A stretch of 53,439 bases of DNA from JBCCQH01 sp039024435 (GTDB lineage Bacteria > Bacteroidota > Bacteroidia > J057 > JADKCL01). Below are positions 32,458-39,745 of this stretch, in pieces (within the stretch, counting starts at the first letter, position 1; each line of letters begins with the position of its first letter). The stretch lies in assembly GCA_039024435.1 (NCBI GenBank), contig JBCCQH010000047.1, positions 1 through 53,439 of the forward strand. Direction: 5' to 3'. A program made the translations under genes and the position numbers. The notes beneath the pieces were generated by a model. That model saw only the letters and a program-made list of their open reading frames with translations. It had not been told where the DNA came from and ran no database searches.

Positions 32458-33165
32458 ATGAATTTAAATGAAGTCCTCCAGGAACTGGAAGCCATGGGCA
32501 ACCCCCAAACCAAGTCGATTCTGACCAAGCACGGGGCGCAGGAGCCTTTCTTTGGCGTCAAAGTCGGTGATCTGAAAAAGATCGTCAAGAAGGTCAAGAA
32601 AGACCATGCCCTTTCCCTGGCCCTCTACGAAACCGGCAATGGCGATGCCATGTACCTGGCCAGCTTGATTGCCGACGAAAAGCAGATCACCAAGGAACAC
32701 CTACAGCGGTGGGTCCAGGGTGCCCATTGGTACATGCTCAGTGAGTACGCTGTGGCTTGGATCGCTGCGGAAAGCCGCTTCGGTTGGGAACTGGGGCTGG
32801 AGTGGATCGATTCTGAGAAAGAAATGATCGCCACGGCTGGCTGGTCTACCCTCAGCAGTTACGCTTCCATCAAGAAGGATGAAGACCTCGACATCGAGGT
32901 GTACCGCAGCTTGCTGGACCGGGTGGAGGGGACCCTCCACGACTCCCCGAACCGGGTCCGTTACGTGATGAATGGCTTTGTGATTTCGGTGGGGGCTTAC
33001 ATCGAAGCGTTGACGGAGCACGCCCTCACCGTGGGAGAAAACCTCGGCAAGGTCCACGTCGACATGGGGGGAACCGCTTGCAAGGTGCCGGTGGCCACCG
33101 CCTACATCCAAAAGATCATAGACAAAGGCCGCATCGGGAAGAAGCGCAAGATGGCCCGCTGCTGA
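32458..33165 (+). CDS. AlkD-like DNA alkylation repair protein
   Basis: A 235-residue all-helical protein of the AlkD group of HEAT-repeat DNA glycosylases, which excise bulky or positively charged N3/N7-alkylated purines. Recognisable parts are FFGVKVGDLKKIVKKVKKDH near the start, the tryptophan-rich WVQGAHWYMLSEYAVAWIA, and the C-terminal GKVHVDMGGTACKVP and basic end KKRKMARC. I start at the ATG at 32458 (MNLNEVL); the upstream frame is Ser/Thr-rich and unlikely. The gene stands alone. Confidence 0.85.
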   Translation: MNLNEVLQELEAMGNPQTKSILTKHGAQEPFFGVKVGDLKKIVKKVKKDHALSLALYETGNGDAMYLASLIADEKQITKEHLQRWVQGAHWYMLSEYAVAWIAAESRFGWELGLEWIDSEKEMIATAGWSTLSSYASIKKDEDLDIEVYRSLLDRVEGTLHDSPNRVRYVMNGFVISVGAYIEALTEHALTVGENLGKVHVDMGGTACKVPVATAYIQKIIDKGRIGKKRKMARC

Positions 33166-33222
33166 ACCGGTGTGCTTGATCGTAGTTGCGTTTGCGGCTC
33201 CGGGACGGATTCCCGCTGGTGT

Positions 33223-34536
33223 TCAGTCTTTGATCCGCAAGCGGTAGAGGCGGTTCGTAGTGTCGTAGTCGAGCTCCTTGTACATGAAGAATACGACCCC
33301 ATCGCGTACGGTTACCTTCATCGGGAACTGCCGGGGCAGTTCGTAGCTCGCTTTGAGCGCACCCGTTTCCAGGTCAATTTCCTTGAGCGTGAGAAATCCT
33401 CCCCGTGAATACGCCGCGTAGGCTTCTTGCCGCACTTCGTCCAGGTAGATGATGCGCTGCCAGTGGGGTTCTTTGTGGTAGCTGATGTCGGTCGAGGATA
33501 CGTGGGCGCCGAATTTTTTGAGCTTGTGAATTTGCCCGTTGGTGTGGTCAAACAGCATTACGTGCTTGTACACGACGTGCAGCGGCGCCGAGACCGGGTA
33601 AAAGAAGGCCAGTCGGTTGAATTGGTAGTTGCGATCAATCTTATTGATTTTTTCCCAAGTTTCGGGGGGAATCGCCAGCAGTTCGGCTTCATTGCTGGCC
33701 AGGCCGGCATACAGCCCTTTGGGATCGAGCAGTTGGTGGAGACGGTCTTTGTCCCGGATCACCATGAGGCCGTGGTTGGTCTGTTTTTCGACATTGTGGG
33801 CGAAGTAATGCATCAACTGGTCATTGCCGTAGCCGCGCTTGTAATAGCGAAATTCATCCAGGCTGGCCAGGCAGGGCTGGACCACCTTTTCGAAGGTCGA
33901 CCGGGGATCGCGGTACATCGCGATTTGGTTGCCACTGCCGTCGGGATTCACGACAAATAGCTGGCAGGCGTATTGTTTGCCCAGCACGTGGACATTGCCC
34001 AGGCAATCTTTGAACAGTTTGCCCGGCTCTTCCACCCCATCGGTAACCGCGATGATGCTGTCCTTTTCGTTGACCAGCGCGATGCGGGAGCGGCGGCGTT
34101 TGCGGTCGTACAGGATGACAAAGAGGTGCTCGTCGTAAAACTCGTAGTCGTATAGGTGGAGGGTCGGATCTTCAAAGACCCGCTGTAGCCCGTCCGAGAT
34201 CACGACATCGTCGAGTTGGATGTCACTGGTCTCCAGGACGATGTCGAAACGCTGTACCGAGGCGCGGTGCTGCACCCGCAAAGTTTGCCGCCGGTAGCCC
34301 AGCCGGGAAACGACCAGGTCCACGGTTTCTCCCTCGACTTCCAGGCGGTAGGTGCCATCCTCGCGGCTCACCATGCCCTGACCAGTCCCCTGCACCCCGA
34401 TATTGACGTAGGGAATTGCTTCATCGGTGCCCGCCTCGGTGATCTTGCCGTGGAGCACCCAGTTTTGGGCGTGTCCAGTGAGGACAAAGCCCAAGAGCAA
34501 GCCGGTTAAAATCGCGGTATGGAGAAAGCGCATCAT
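33223..34536 (-). CDS. Exported protein with carboxypeptidase-regulatory-like domain and a propeller-like region
   Basis: A 437-residue secreted protein. The signal peptide ends near TGHAQ. Residues about 25-110 form a CarboxypepD_reg-like beta-sandwich (ITEAGTDEAIPYVNIGVQGTGQGMVSREDGTYRLEVEG) as in SusC/TonB-receptor N-termini and other Bacteroidota surface proteins. The remainder (about 130-437) is repetitive beta sequence that could be a six-bladed propeller (VILYDRKRRRSRIALVNE, LFDHTNGQIHKLKKFG). No enzyme motif or T9SS sorting domain is obvious. The ATG at 34536 gives a normal signal peptide. Confidence 0.65.
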   Translation of the reverse strand: MMRFLHTAILTGLLLGFVLTGHAQNWVLHGKITEAGTDEAIPYVNIGVQGTGQGMVSREDGTYRLEVEGETVDLVVSRLGYRRQTLRVQHRASVQRFDIVLETSDIQLDDVVISDGLQRVFEDPTLHLYDYEFYDEHLFVILYDRKRRRSRIALVNEKDSIIAVTDGVEEPGKLFKDCLGNVHVLGKQYACQLFVVNPDGSGNQIAMYRDPRSTFEKVVQPCLASLDEFRYYKRGYGNDQLMHYFAHNVEKQTNHGLMVIRDKDRLHQLLDPKGLYAGLASNEAELLAIPPETWEKINKIDRNYQFNRLAFFYPVSAPLHVVYKHVMLFDHTNGQIHKLKKFGAHVSSTDISYHKEPHWQRIIYLDEVRQEAYAAYSRGGFLTLKEIDLETGALKASYELPRQFPMKVTVRDGVVFFMYKELDYDTTNRLYRLRIKD

Positions 34537-34809
34537 GATCAATGGTCGGGTTACCGAATATCGCAAATCGGCACGGAGCAATCAACCAAAATTTATCGTG
34601 TTTGTTGCACAGCCATTGGTGCCAGGCGAGGACAAAAGCGCGGAAATTGCGGGAAAGGATGGTCTTTTGGGGGAATATTTAGGCGGTTCGGTGACACAGA
34701 ATGCCGAACCGCGACAATCCGAAACGGATCAGCTTTGGGGACGAAGCCGGACTCTGGGCTTCGGTGCTTGGGGGCGGATCCGAACGGGAAAAGGAGGGGA
34801 CAAAAATAA
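34537..34809. other. Intergenic stretch upstream of the 34536 gene
   Basis: No supportable gene. The segment holds the promoter region of the gene read leftward from 34536, then GC-rich sequence up to the terminator at 34810. No clear promoter box. Confidence 0.4.
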
Positions 34810-34840
34810 AAAGCGGCCTTCGCGCAAACGAGGCCGCTTT
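34810..34840 (-). terminator. Terminator after the small lipoprotein gene
   Basis: A perfect 10 bp stem (aaagcggcct / aggccgcttt) flanked on the plus strand by A-rich sequence, which reads as a T-run on the minus strand. It lies 20 bases after the lipoprotein stop. Confidence 0.8.
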
Positions 34841-34860
34841 CTATGTTTTTCGAGATCAGA

Positions 34861-35166
34861 TTACAGACCCAGATTGATGTCACAGACTTTTTTGAAAGCT
34901 TCCTGGACTTTTTCCTGGAATTCTTGCTCATCGTCTTTGTGGGCTGCTTCAATCTTCTCTTCAAAAGCTTGCATTTCTTTGTCGAGGGCTTCGATTTTGT
35001 CTTTGTTGCCTTCGAGATCCTTGGCAAACTCCATCATGTCTTTGGTTTTGTCGCACATATAGGTTGCGACAGCTTCCGGATTGTTGAGGTCCGGCTCACC
35101 ACCACCACAAGCGGTAAACGTCATTGCAGCAGCTGCGAATGCAAACAGAACAAATGCTTTTTTCAT
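34861..35166 (-). CDS. Small predicted lipoprotein with coiled-coil
   Basis: A 101-residue exported protein with a signal peptide ending in a lipobox (MTFTAC, Cys20) followed by GGGEPD, which resembles a Bacteroidota surface-lipoprotein signal. The rest is a highly charged helix (about 45-90, EALDKEMQAFEEKIEAAHKDDEQEFQEKVQEAFK) likely to form a coiled coil, with two more Cys (in MCDKTKD and KKVCDI). I start at ATG 35166 to give MKKAF; another ATG is 6 bp upstream. No family recognised. A 12 bp palindrome lies upstream. Confidence 0.75.
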   Translation of the reverse strand: MKKAFVLFAFAAAAMTFTACGGGEPDLNNPEAVATYMCDKTKDMMEFAKDLEGNKDKIEALDKEMQAFEEKIEAAHKDDEQEFQEKVQEAFKKVCDINLGL

Positions 35167-35196
35167 GATCATCAGGTTTATCGTAGAAAGATTTTA

Positions 35197-35208
35197 CGAG
35201 TTAACTCG
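35197..35208. promoter_or_regulatory. 12 bp palindrome upstream of the small lipoprotein gene
   Basis: CGAGTTAACTCG is a perfect inverted repeat 31 bp before the start at 35166. It may be an operator; no binding protein is known. Confidence 0.3.
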
Positions 35209-35292
35209 CGGCAATTTAAACAATTAAACCGCTTAATGGAAAGGAAAAGCCTTTCGGTCAGGATTTTTTTCGGGAATTGCGGAGCCGCTGAA

Positions 35293-35865
35293 TCAGAATT
35301 GGATGCCCAATCGGAAATTCGGGGACTGGATCCAATTGGTGCGCGTAGTGGTGCTCGTCGTCGGATCATTTTCCGTGAGGGGCATCGACTGGAAACGGTA
35401 GCCCAGCGACAGGTTCACGGCAAAAGACCGGGAGAGGAAGATCTTCAGGCCGGCTCCCGGATTGATCATGGGGCCACCGCTGAGCAGCGGATCAACGTCC
35501 ACCGGAATGGCGTAGCCCGCATCGAGGAAGGCAAACGGAAAGATGATGTCACCCAGCACAAAGCAGTAGCGGGCATCGGCAAACACCGAAGTGAACAGAT
35601 CCGACTCGTAGCTGTCCAGCCCGACTCCCCCACCCACGTACCAAGGACCGGCGCACACCCCAAAGATCGCATCGATGTTAAAGGCGAGGTCATAGGTATT
35701 GGAAGGAATGAGTACTGCTCCTTCAACGATGGGAGAAAAGCCTCGGTCTTTGTAGCCGACGCGCCAGCGCTTTTGGGCCTGCATTTCCGTGGCGAGCCCC
35801 AGGACAAATACCATGACCACCAGGCCACGCAAGATCGAAAAAAGGGATTGGGTAGAGAACTTCAT
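35293..35865 (-). CDS. Outer-membrane beta-barrel protein of unknown function
   Basis: A 190-residue exported protein. The signal peptide runs to TEMQAQ (about residue 30), and the mature part is a series of short amphipathic strands with many aromatic and Gly residues and the C-terminal pattern PNFRLGIQF, a typical last barrel strand. The ATG at 35865 fits the leader. I do not recognise the family. It lies 71 bp after the cytochrome c peroxidase gene on the same strand and could share its transcript. Confidence 0.65.
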   Translation of the reverse strand: MKFSTQSLFSILRGLVVMVFVLGLATEMQAQKRWRVGYKDRGFSPIVEGAVLIPSNTYDLAFNIDAIFGVCAGPWYVGGGVGLDSYESDLFTSVFADARYCFVLGDIIFPFAFLDAGYAIPVDVDPLLSGGPMINPGAGLKIFLSRSFAVNLSLGYRFQSMPLTENDPTTSTTTRTNWIQSPNFRLGIQF

Positions 35866-35936
35866 GAGTATCGTGCTTTGTTCAGAAAGCAAGATAGCAA
35901 TTTCCGGGGCTTCCGGTCAATCCCTACCCGCGGTGA

Positions 35937-36998
35937 TCACTGAAACGGATCCCAGTAAGCTTCGTTGTTGATGAAAGAGGTATCGGTAAGGGCTTCCATA
36001 AAGGCCACCAGAGCTTGTTTCTCATCGTTGTCGAAGTTCAAGCCACCGGGCCGCCGCAGAAGCACTTGCAGGTTAGAGGACGGCCGAATGCCGCTGCTGT
36101 AATGCTCCACTACCTCGGCCAAAGTTTCGATGCGGCCGTCGTGCATGTAAGGCCCGGTCAGTTCGATATTGCGCAGGGTCGGTGTGCGGAACTTGCCGAT
36201 GTCATTGGTATCACCGGTCACAAGATAGCGTCCCATGTTGCGGGAGCCATCAAAGTCGAGGCCATTGTTGTGGAAGAGATTGTCTTGCATCAACAACTCC
36301 GTATGGCAATGGAAACATTCCGCTTTCTCGGAGAAAAAGAGTTTCATCCCTTCGATCTCCAGCGGGGTCAGCGCGTTTTCGTCCCCCCGGAAATAGCGGT
36401 CGTAGGGAGAGTCGGCGGAAATCATGGACCGTTCAAATTGGGCGATTGCCTTGACCGCATTTAATCGGGTTACCTCTTCCGTGCCAAAAGCTTCCCAAAA
36501 CATGCGCTGATACATCGTGTCGGCCTGCAGGGTGACCTCAACGTTGGACCAAGTATTGTGCATTTCAATGGGATTGACAATGGGATCGATCGCTTGCACT
36601 TCCAGGCTCGGTGAGCGACCGTTCCAGAAAAACTCCCGGCTCCAACCCAGATTGATGATGGCCATCGCGTTTCGGTCTCCGTCAAATCCATCGATCCCGG
36701 TGCTGAACCGGTTGCCACTGTCCGAAAATCCAAAAGCCGCATTGTGACAGCTTCCGCAGGACTGCGTTCCATCGCGCGACAGGCGCTTTTCGTAGAACAG
36801 GTAGCGCCCCAATTCGACCCCTTCCACGGTCATTGGGTTGTCATCCGGAATGCGCATCCGCGGCATGTGCGAAGGAATATTCAACGTGTATGGCGTAGTA
36901 TCCAGCGGATTCAGCTCAATGGGTGCATCTTTTTCGCAACTGGCGAAAAAAGTTGCCCCTCCGAGGATCAGAGCTAGCCAAAGTGAAAACTTCTTCAT
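35937..36998 (-). CDS. Di-heme cytochrome c peroxidase (MauG/CcpA family), lipoprotein
   Basis: A 353-residue periplasmic or outer-leaflet enzyme that reduces hydrogen peroxide using electrons from cytochromes. Two heme-attachment motifs are present: CGSCH (81-85) in the N-terminal domain and CFHCH (228-232) in the C-terminal domain. Other family segments include GRYLFYEKRLSRDGTQSC, FWNGRSPSLEVQA and GKFRTPTLRNIELTGPYMHDG. The signal peptide ends FFASC with Cys21, so it is probably lipidated, and the following EKD resembles a surface-export signal. The ATG at 36998 is chosen because it opens the leader. Confidence 0.92.
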   Translation of the reverse strand: MKKFSLWLALILGGATFFASCEKDAPIELNPLDTTPYTLNIPSHMPRMRIPDDNPMTVEGVELGRYLFYEKRLSRDGTQSCGSCHNAAFGFSDSGNRFSTGIDGFDGDRNAMAIINLGWSREFFWNGRSPSLEVQAIDPIVNPIEMHNTWSNVEVTLQADTMYQRMFWEAFGTEEVTRLNAVKAIAQFERSMISADSPYDRYFRGDENALTPLEIEGMKLFFSEKAECFHCHTELLMQDNLFHNNGLDFDGSRNMGRYLVTGDTNDIGKFRTPTLRNIELTGPYMHDGRIETLAEVVEHYSSGIRPSSNLQVLLRRPGGLNFDNDEKQALVAFMEALTDTSFINNEAYWDPFQ

Positions 36999-37196
36999 TA
37001 GGATCAGTAGTCCATTCGCTAAAAAAACACAGGAGCATAGGAAGTGAACTGGAATCAAAGATACATCAAGCCCGCCACAATCAAGGGGTGAATTCTGTAA
37101 CACATCTGACACAGCCCAAAATCTGCGGATCGCGCCGGCGGCGCAAACTTTGCTTTACCCCTAAAAAAACGCAAAATAATCGTATTTTACAATATA

Positions 37197-37565
37197 ATGA
37201 TACGTGCAGGTGCCATCGGACTGGTCTTATTGTACGGCGTAGCGATGCTGCGTCCGGCCGGCCCTTTTCTGAGCTACCGGTACAATTATGCCTACATCGC
37301 CACTGTGCTGTGCATTAACCGAGACAAGCCGGAAATGCGCTGCAATGGCGCTTGTCACCTGAAAAAAATGGTCAAAGAGACCCAAAAGAGCGCGCAACAT
37401 CCGGGTCGGGAACTCATCCGCCTAGCGGACTACCCCCTGGCCATCCCGCCCCTGCCCCGGGAAACTCCCGTGCGGGGAGCAGATTTGGTCCGGCCGCACC
37501 CCTTTGACCGAAATTCTACTTACACGGCCCATTTGCAGCAAATTTTTCATCCTCCGACCAGTTGA
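37197..37565 (+). CDS. Small conserved Cys-containing protein, Bacteroidota type
   Basis: A 122-residue protein with an N-terminal hydrophobic segment (about 5-20) and the recognisable block YNYAYIATVLCINRDKPEMRCNGACHLKK, a pattern I know from small Bacteroidota proteins found near metal- or redox-related genes. The three Cys and one His in the block could bind metal. It is divergent from the cytochrome c peroxidase gene, ~200 bp away, and 330 bp before a protein beginning with CDACG. No tested function is known to me. Confidence 0.65.
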   Translation: MIRAGAIGLVLLYGVAMLRPAGPFLSYRYNYAYIATVLCINRDKPEMRCNGACHLKKMVKETQKSAQHPGRELIRLADYPLAIPPLPRETPVRGADLVRPHPFDRNSTYTAHLQQIFHPPTS

Positions 37566-37642
37566 AGTTGTGTTGGGGAGAATTTGCGGTAGCTTCTCCG
37601 CTTGTGTGCGCTTGTACATGGGGTACATCTCGCGCTTCCCTA
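37566..37642. other. Intergenic stretch between 37565 and copy D
   Basis: First part of the 330 bp gap before 37896. Nothing supportable is seen here. The second part (37698-37895), after the repeat remnant, is the likely promoter region of the outer-membrane protein gene and also lacks an exact promoter box. Confidence 0.4.
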
Positions 37643-37697
37643 AGAGGCGGAAAGAGATGCCATAGCAAAATCACAGGATGGAATTTAAACAGCCTCT
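37643..37697 (-). repeat. Dispersed TIR-type repeat, copy D (partial)
   Basis: A 55 bp remnant of the repeat family: 'agatgccatagcaaaatcac' and the end tttaaacagcct match copies A and E, but the half holding the hairpin and the 'caaatttcacaaacca' end is missing. The remnant is itself bounded by agaggc and gcctct, a 6 bp inverted repeat, so it may be an internal deletion product rather than a random fragment. Confidence 0.75.
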
Positions 37698-37895
37698 AAG
37701 TTATCCTGATCGGATGCGTTGACAAGCCTCTTTCCCCGGCTCAAGCAAAAACCACCTTCGCCCATCCGGAAAATCCCACCCGGTTAACGCACCGACCACC
37801 CCAAAATTTATCGGAAAGCAATCCTTGCCTCGGCGCTCCGGATATTCTGGAGGGGCGCCGTTCATCTGATCTTTTTGTCATCAAACTTTTTAGAC

Positions 37896-38852
37896 ATGTA
37901 CAACAAACTTTTGCGGCTGCTTTTGCTCGGCGGGCTGCTCTTCTTAATGCCGCAGGGCAATGCCTACGCTTGCGACGCCTGCGGACTGTTTGCCGGGGTG
38001 ACCCCGATGGACCTGCAAAGTCAGGCCGGCTTGTATTTCCGCTACCGTTCTTTTGCCGGATTGAACGATGCAGCAGCGCTCGGCTCGGGCAAAACCCAGC
38101 ACGGTCCCGGCGACACCGGTCAGGACCACAACGACGGGGGCGATTATCGGGAAAATTTTCACCGCATCGCTCTGAATGTCCGTTGGTTTTTGGGCCAGAA
38201 GTGGAACCTGCAAGCCTCCATTCCCGTGACCGCCAACCATGAACGCTGGCCGGACGGGAGCAAGCAGGGGGCGGGCCTCTCGGACGTAACGCTCATCCTC
38301 AATCGGGGCCTTGTCGTGCAGGACAATTTCAACCGTTCCGGGCGGATTTTCGTCGGAGCCGGCGTGAAATTGCCGACCGGATGGCGCTTCCGCAATGTCA
38401 ATGATCGCATTTCTTTCTTTGACATCCAGGGCACTACCGAATCCCTGGACTTCGTATTTCAGACCGAAACCAGCTTTCGGTTTGGCAACAATGGTTTCCT
38501 GGGAAATGCGATCTACCGCGTCAATACAAGCAACGCCAACGGCCTGCGCTTCGGCAATTTTTTCAACCTGACGGTGAATTACTTCCGCAAATTTGACTTG
38601 CCGGGAATCGGGATGCGCGTGATGCCCTTCGTCGGAACCTACGTGGAAGCCTTCTCCGGCCGGTACCGCAATGGGGAGCGCGAGTACGCTACCGGGGGCG
38701 AATTCCTATTCGCCAATCTCGGGGTCAATGCTTTTGTGGGACGCTTTGCGTTTCGGCCCCAGATTCAAATTCCGGTGACCCAACGTCTGAACGACCGGCA
38801 GTTGAAGAGCCGTGCCATCGCCAATCTGAACATCGATTTCTTCTTTAATTAA
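37896..38852 (+). CDS. Outer-membrane protein with N-terminal CDACG motif
   Basis: A 318-residue exported protein. The signal peptide ends about residue 24 (NAYA), and the mature protein starts with a vicinal-type pair CDACG before a barrel-like body (LNVRWFLGQKWNLQASIPVT, GRIFVGAGVKLPTGWRF, C-terminal IANLNIDFFFN). The N-terminal Cys pair is known to recur in Bacteroidota outer-membrane transporters of uncertain role. The ATG at 37896 is preferred to an upstream TTG. It ends at a strong shared terminator. Confidence 0.7.
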   Translation: MYNKLLRLLLLGGLLFLMPQGNAYACDACGLFAGVTPMDLQSQAGLYFRYRSFAGLNDAAALGSGKTQHGPGDTGQDHNDGGDYRENFHRIALNVRWFLGQKWNLQASIPVTANHERWPDGSKQGAGLSDVTLILNRGLVVQDNFNRSGRIFVGAGVKLPTGWRFRNVNDRISFFDIQGTTESLDFVFQTETSFRFGNNGFLGNAIYRVNTSNANGLRFGNFFNLTVNYFRKFDLPGIGMRVMPFVGTYVEAFSGRYRNGEREYATGGEFLFANLGVNAFVGRFAFRPQIQIPVTQRLNDRQLKSRAIANLNIDFFFN

Positions 38853-38879
38853 CCGCAACCACCGCGAAGCAAAACGAGC

Positions 38880-38907
38880 AAAGGACTCCCGATATCGGGA
38901 GTCCTTT
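38880..38907. terminator. Perfect palindromic terminator between convergent genes
   Basis: Bases 38880-38907 form a perfect 28 bp inverted repeat flanked by A-rich sequence on the left and tttgttg on the right, so it can end transcription in both directions. It serves the outer-membrane protein gene (stop at 38852) and the MarR gene (stop at 38983). Confidence 0.85.
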
Positions 38908-38950
38908 GTTGTATCTGAAGTTCGCCGCAAACAGCGGCGTTATTTTTCAT

Positions 38951-38985
38951 GCGATCTGCGATCTGCGATCTGCGATCTGCGATCA
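38951..38985. repeat. Five tandem copies of a 7 bp unit (gcgatct)
   Basis: Four exact units gcgatct at 38951-38978 and a fifth with one change (gcgatca, 38979-38985). The fifth unit supplies the stop codon of the marR-like gene. Slippage here would change the repeat number downstream of the gene, but could also affect the stop position. Confidence 0.9.
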
Positions 38986-39432
38986 GCCCCGTAGCTTGTC
39001 CAGAATGCGGTTCAACTCGGCTGCTTCGCTCTCGGTAATGGATTTAAAGTTCTGCTCGACGATGTCCATTTTCGCGTCGATGCGGCGAAGCAAATCCAGG
39101 CCCTTCGCGGTGATGCGGACGTGTACCTGCCGCCGGTCCGAAGGGCAGATGTCCCGGTCAACCAAACCTTTCTGGCGGAGTTTTTCTACCAAGCGGGAAG
39201 CGTTTGACATTTTGTCTAGCATCCGCTCGGTCAGCAGGCGCACCGTAGCTGGATTGGGATGTTGTCCACGCAAAATTCGCAGGATGTTAAACTGTTGCAA
39301 GCTCAATCCAAACTCCTTCAGCATGGCCGAATGCTGCGAATTCAGCCAACTGCTGGTAAATATGATGTTCACGACTGCCTTTTGCCAGGCATTCTTGAAC
39401 TTTGATTGTACGATTTCTTTCTCCAATTGCAT
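38983..39432 (-). CDS. MarR family transcriptional regulator
   Basis: A 149-residue winged-helix repressor. The core runs from LSLQQFNILRILRGQHPNPATVRLLTERMLDKMSNASRLVEKLRQKGLVDRDICPSDRRQVHVRIT, including the recognition helix and the DRRQVHVRIT wing typical of MarR. The flanking helices form the dimer interface. The gene converges with an outer-membrane protein gene and diverges from EF-G2, with 313 bp between them. Its stop codon falls in a short tandem repeat. The ligand is not known. Confidence 0.92.
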   Translation of the reverse strand: MQLEKEIVQSKFKNAWQKAVVNIIFTSSWLNSQHSAMLKEFGLSLQQFNILRILRGQHPNPATVRLLTERMLDKMSNASRLVEKLRQKGLVDRDICPSDRRQVHVRITAKGLDLLRRIDAKMDIVEQNFKSITESEAAELNRILDKLRG

Positions 39433-39745
39433 CGTCAGCCTCCTCTGTATTCGTTTACTGGTGTAAGTACAATTAATGTTTTAACATACATGTACTAAAA
39501 TTGTTGCCCGGAGCGATCGGGCGGGTCGGCAATTGCAGATATTTAGCTTTGGTCAAAACGGGTAAAAATCGCCTTTAAATCCAATAAAAACGGAGTTTTA
39601 TCGCGAACTCCGTCTGATTTGATTTAACCGAACTATTCTTTAAATTGTTTATCCAATTTCCCGGAAAAGCGGCCTGATCGCAAAAAATTATTCGGGTTTT
39701 TGCCCTCATTTATGGGTTTAACTTTACAATTATAAACGGATCAAT
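39433..39745. other. Divergent control region between marR and the EF-G2 gene
   Basis: About 310 bases with no gene. It contains a stem acggagtt / aactccgt (39590-39613) and, near 39718-39725, taacttta, one base from the TAnnTTTG box, ahead of the EF-G2 gene. Inverted 'taatgttttaacataca'-like sequence at 39473-39489 may be a MarR site. Confidence 0.4.
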
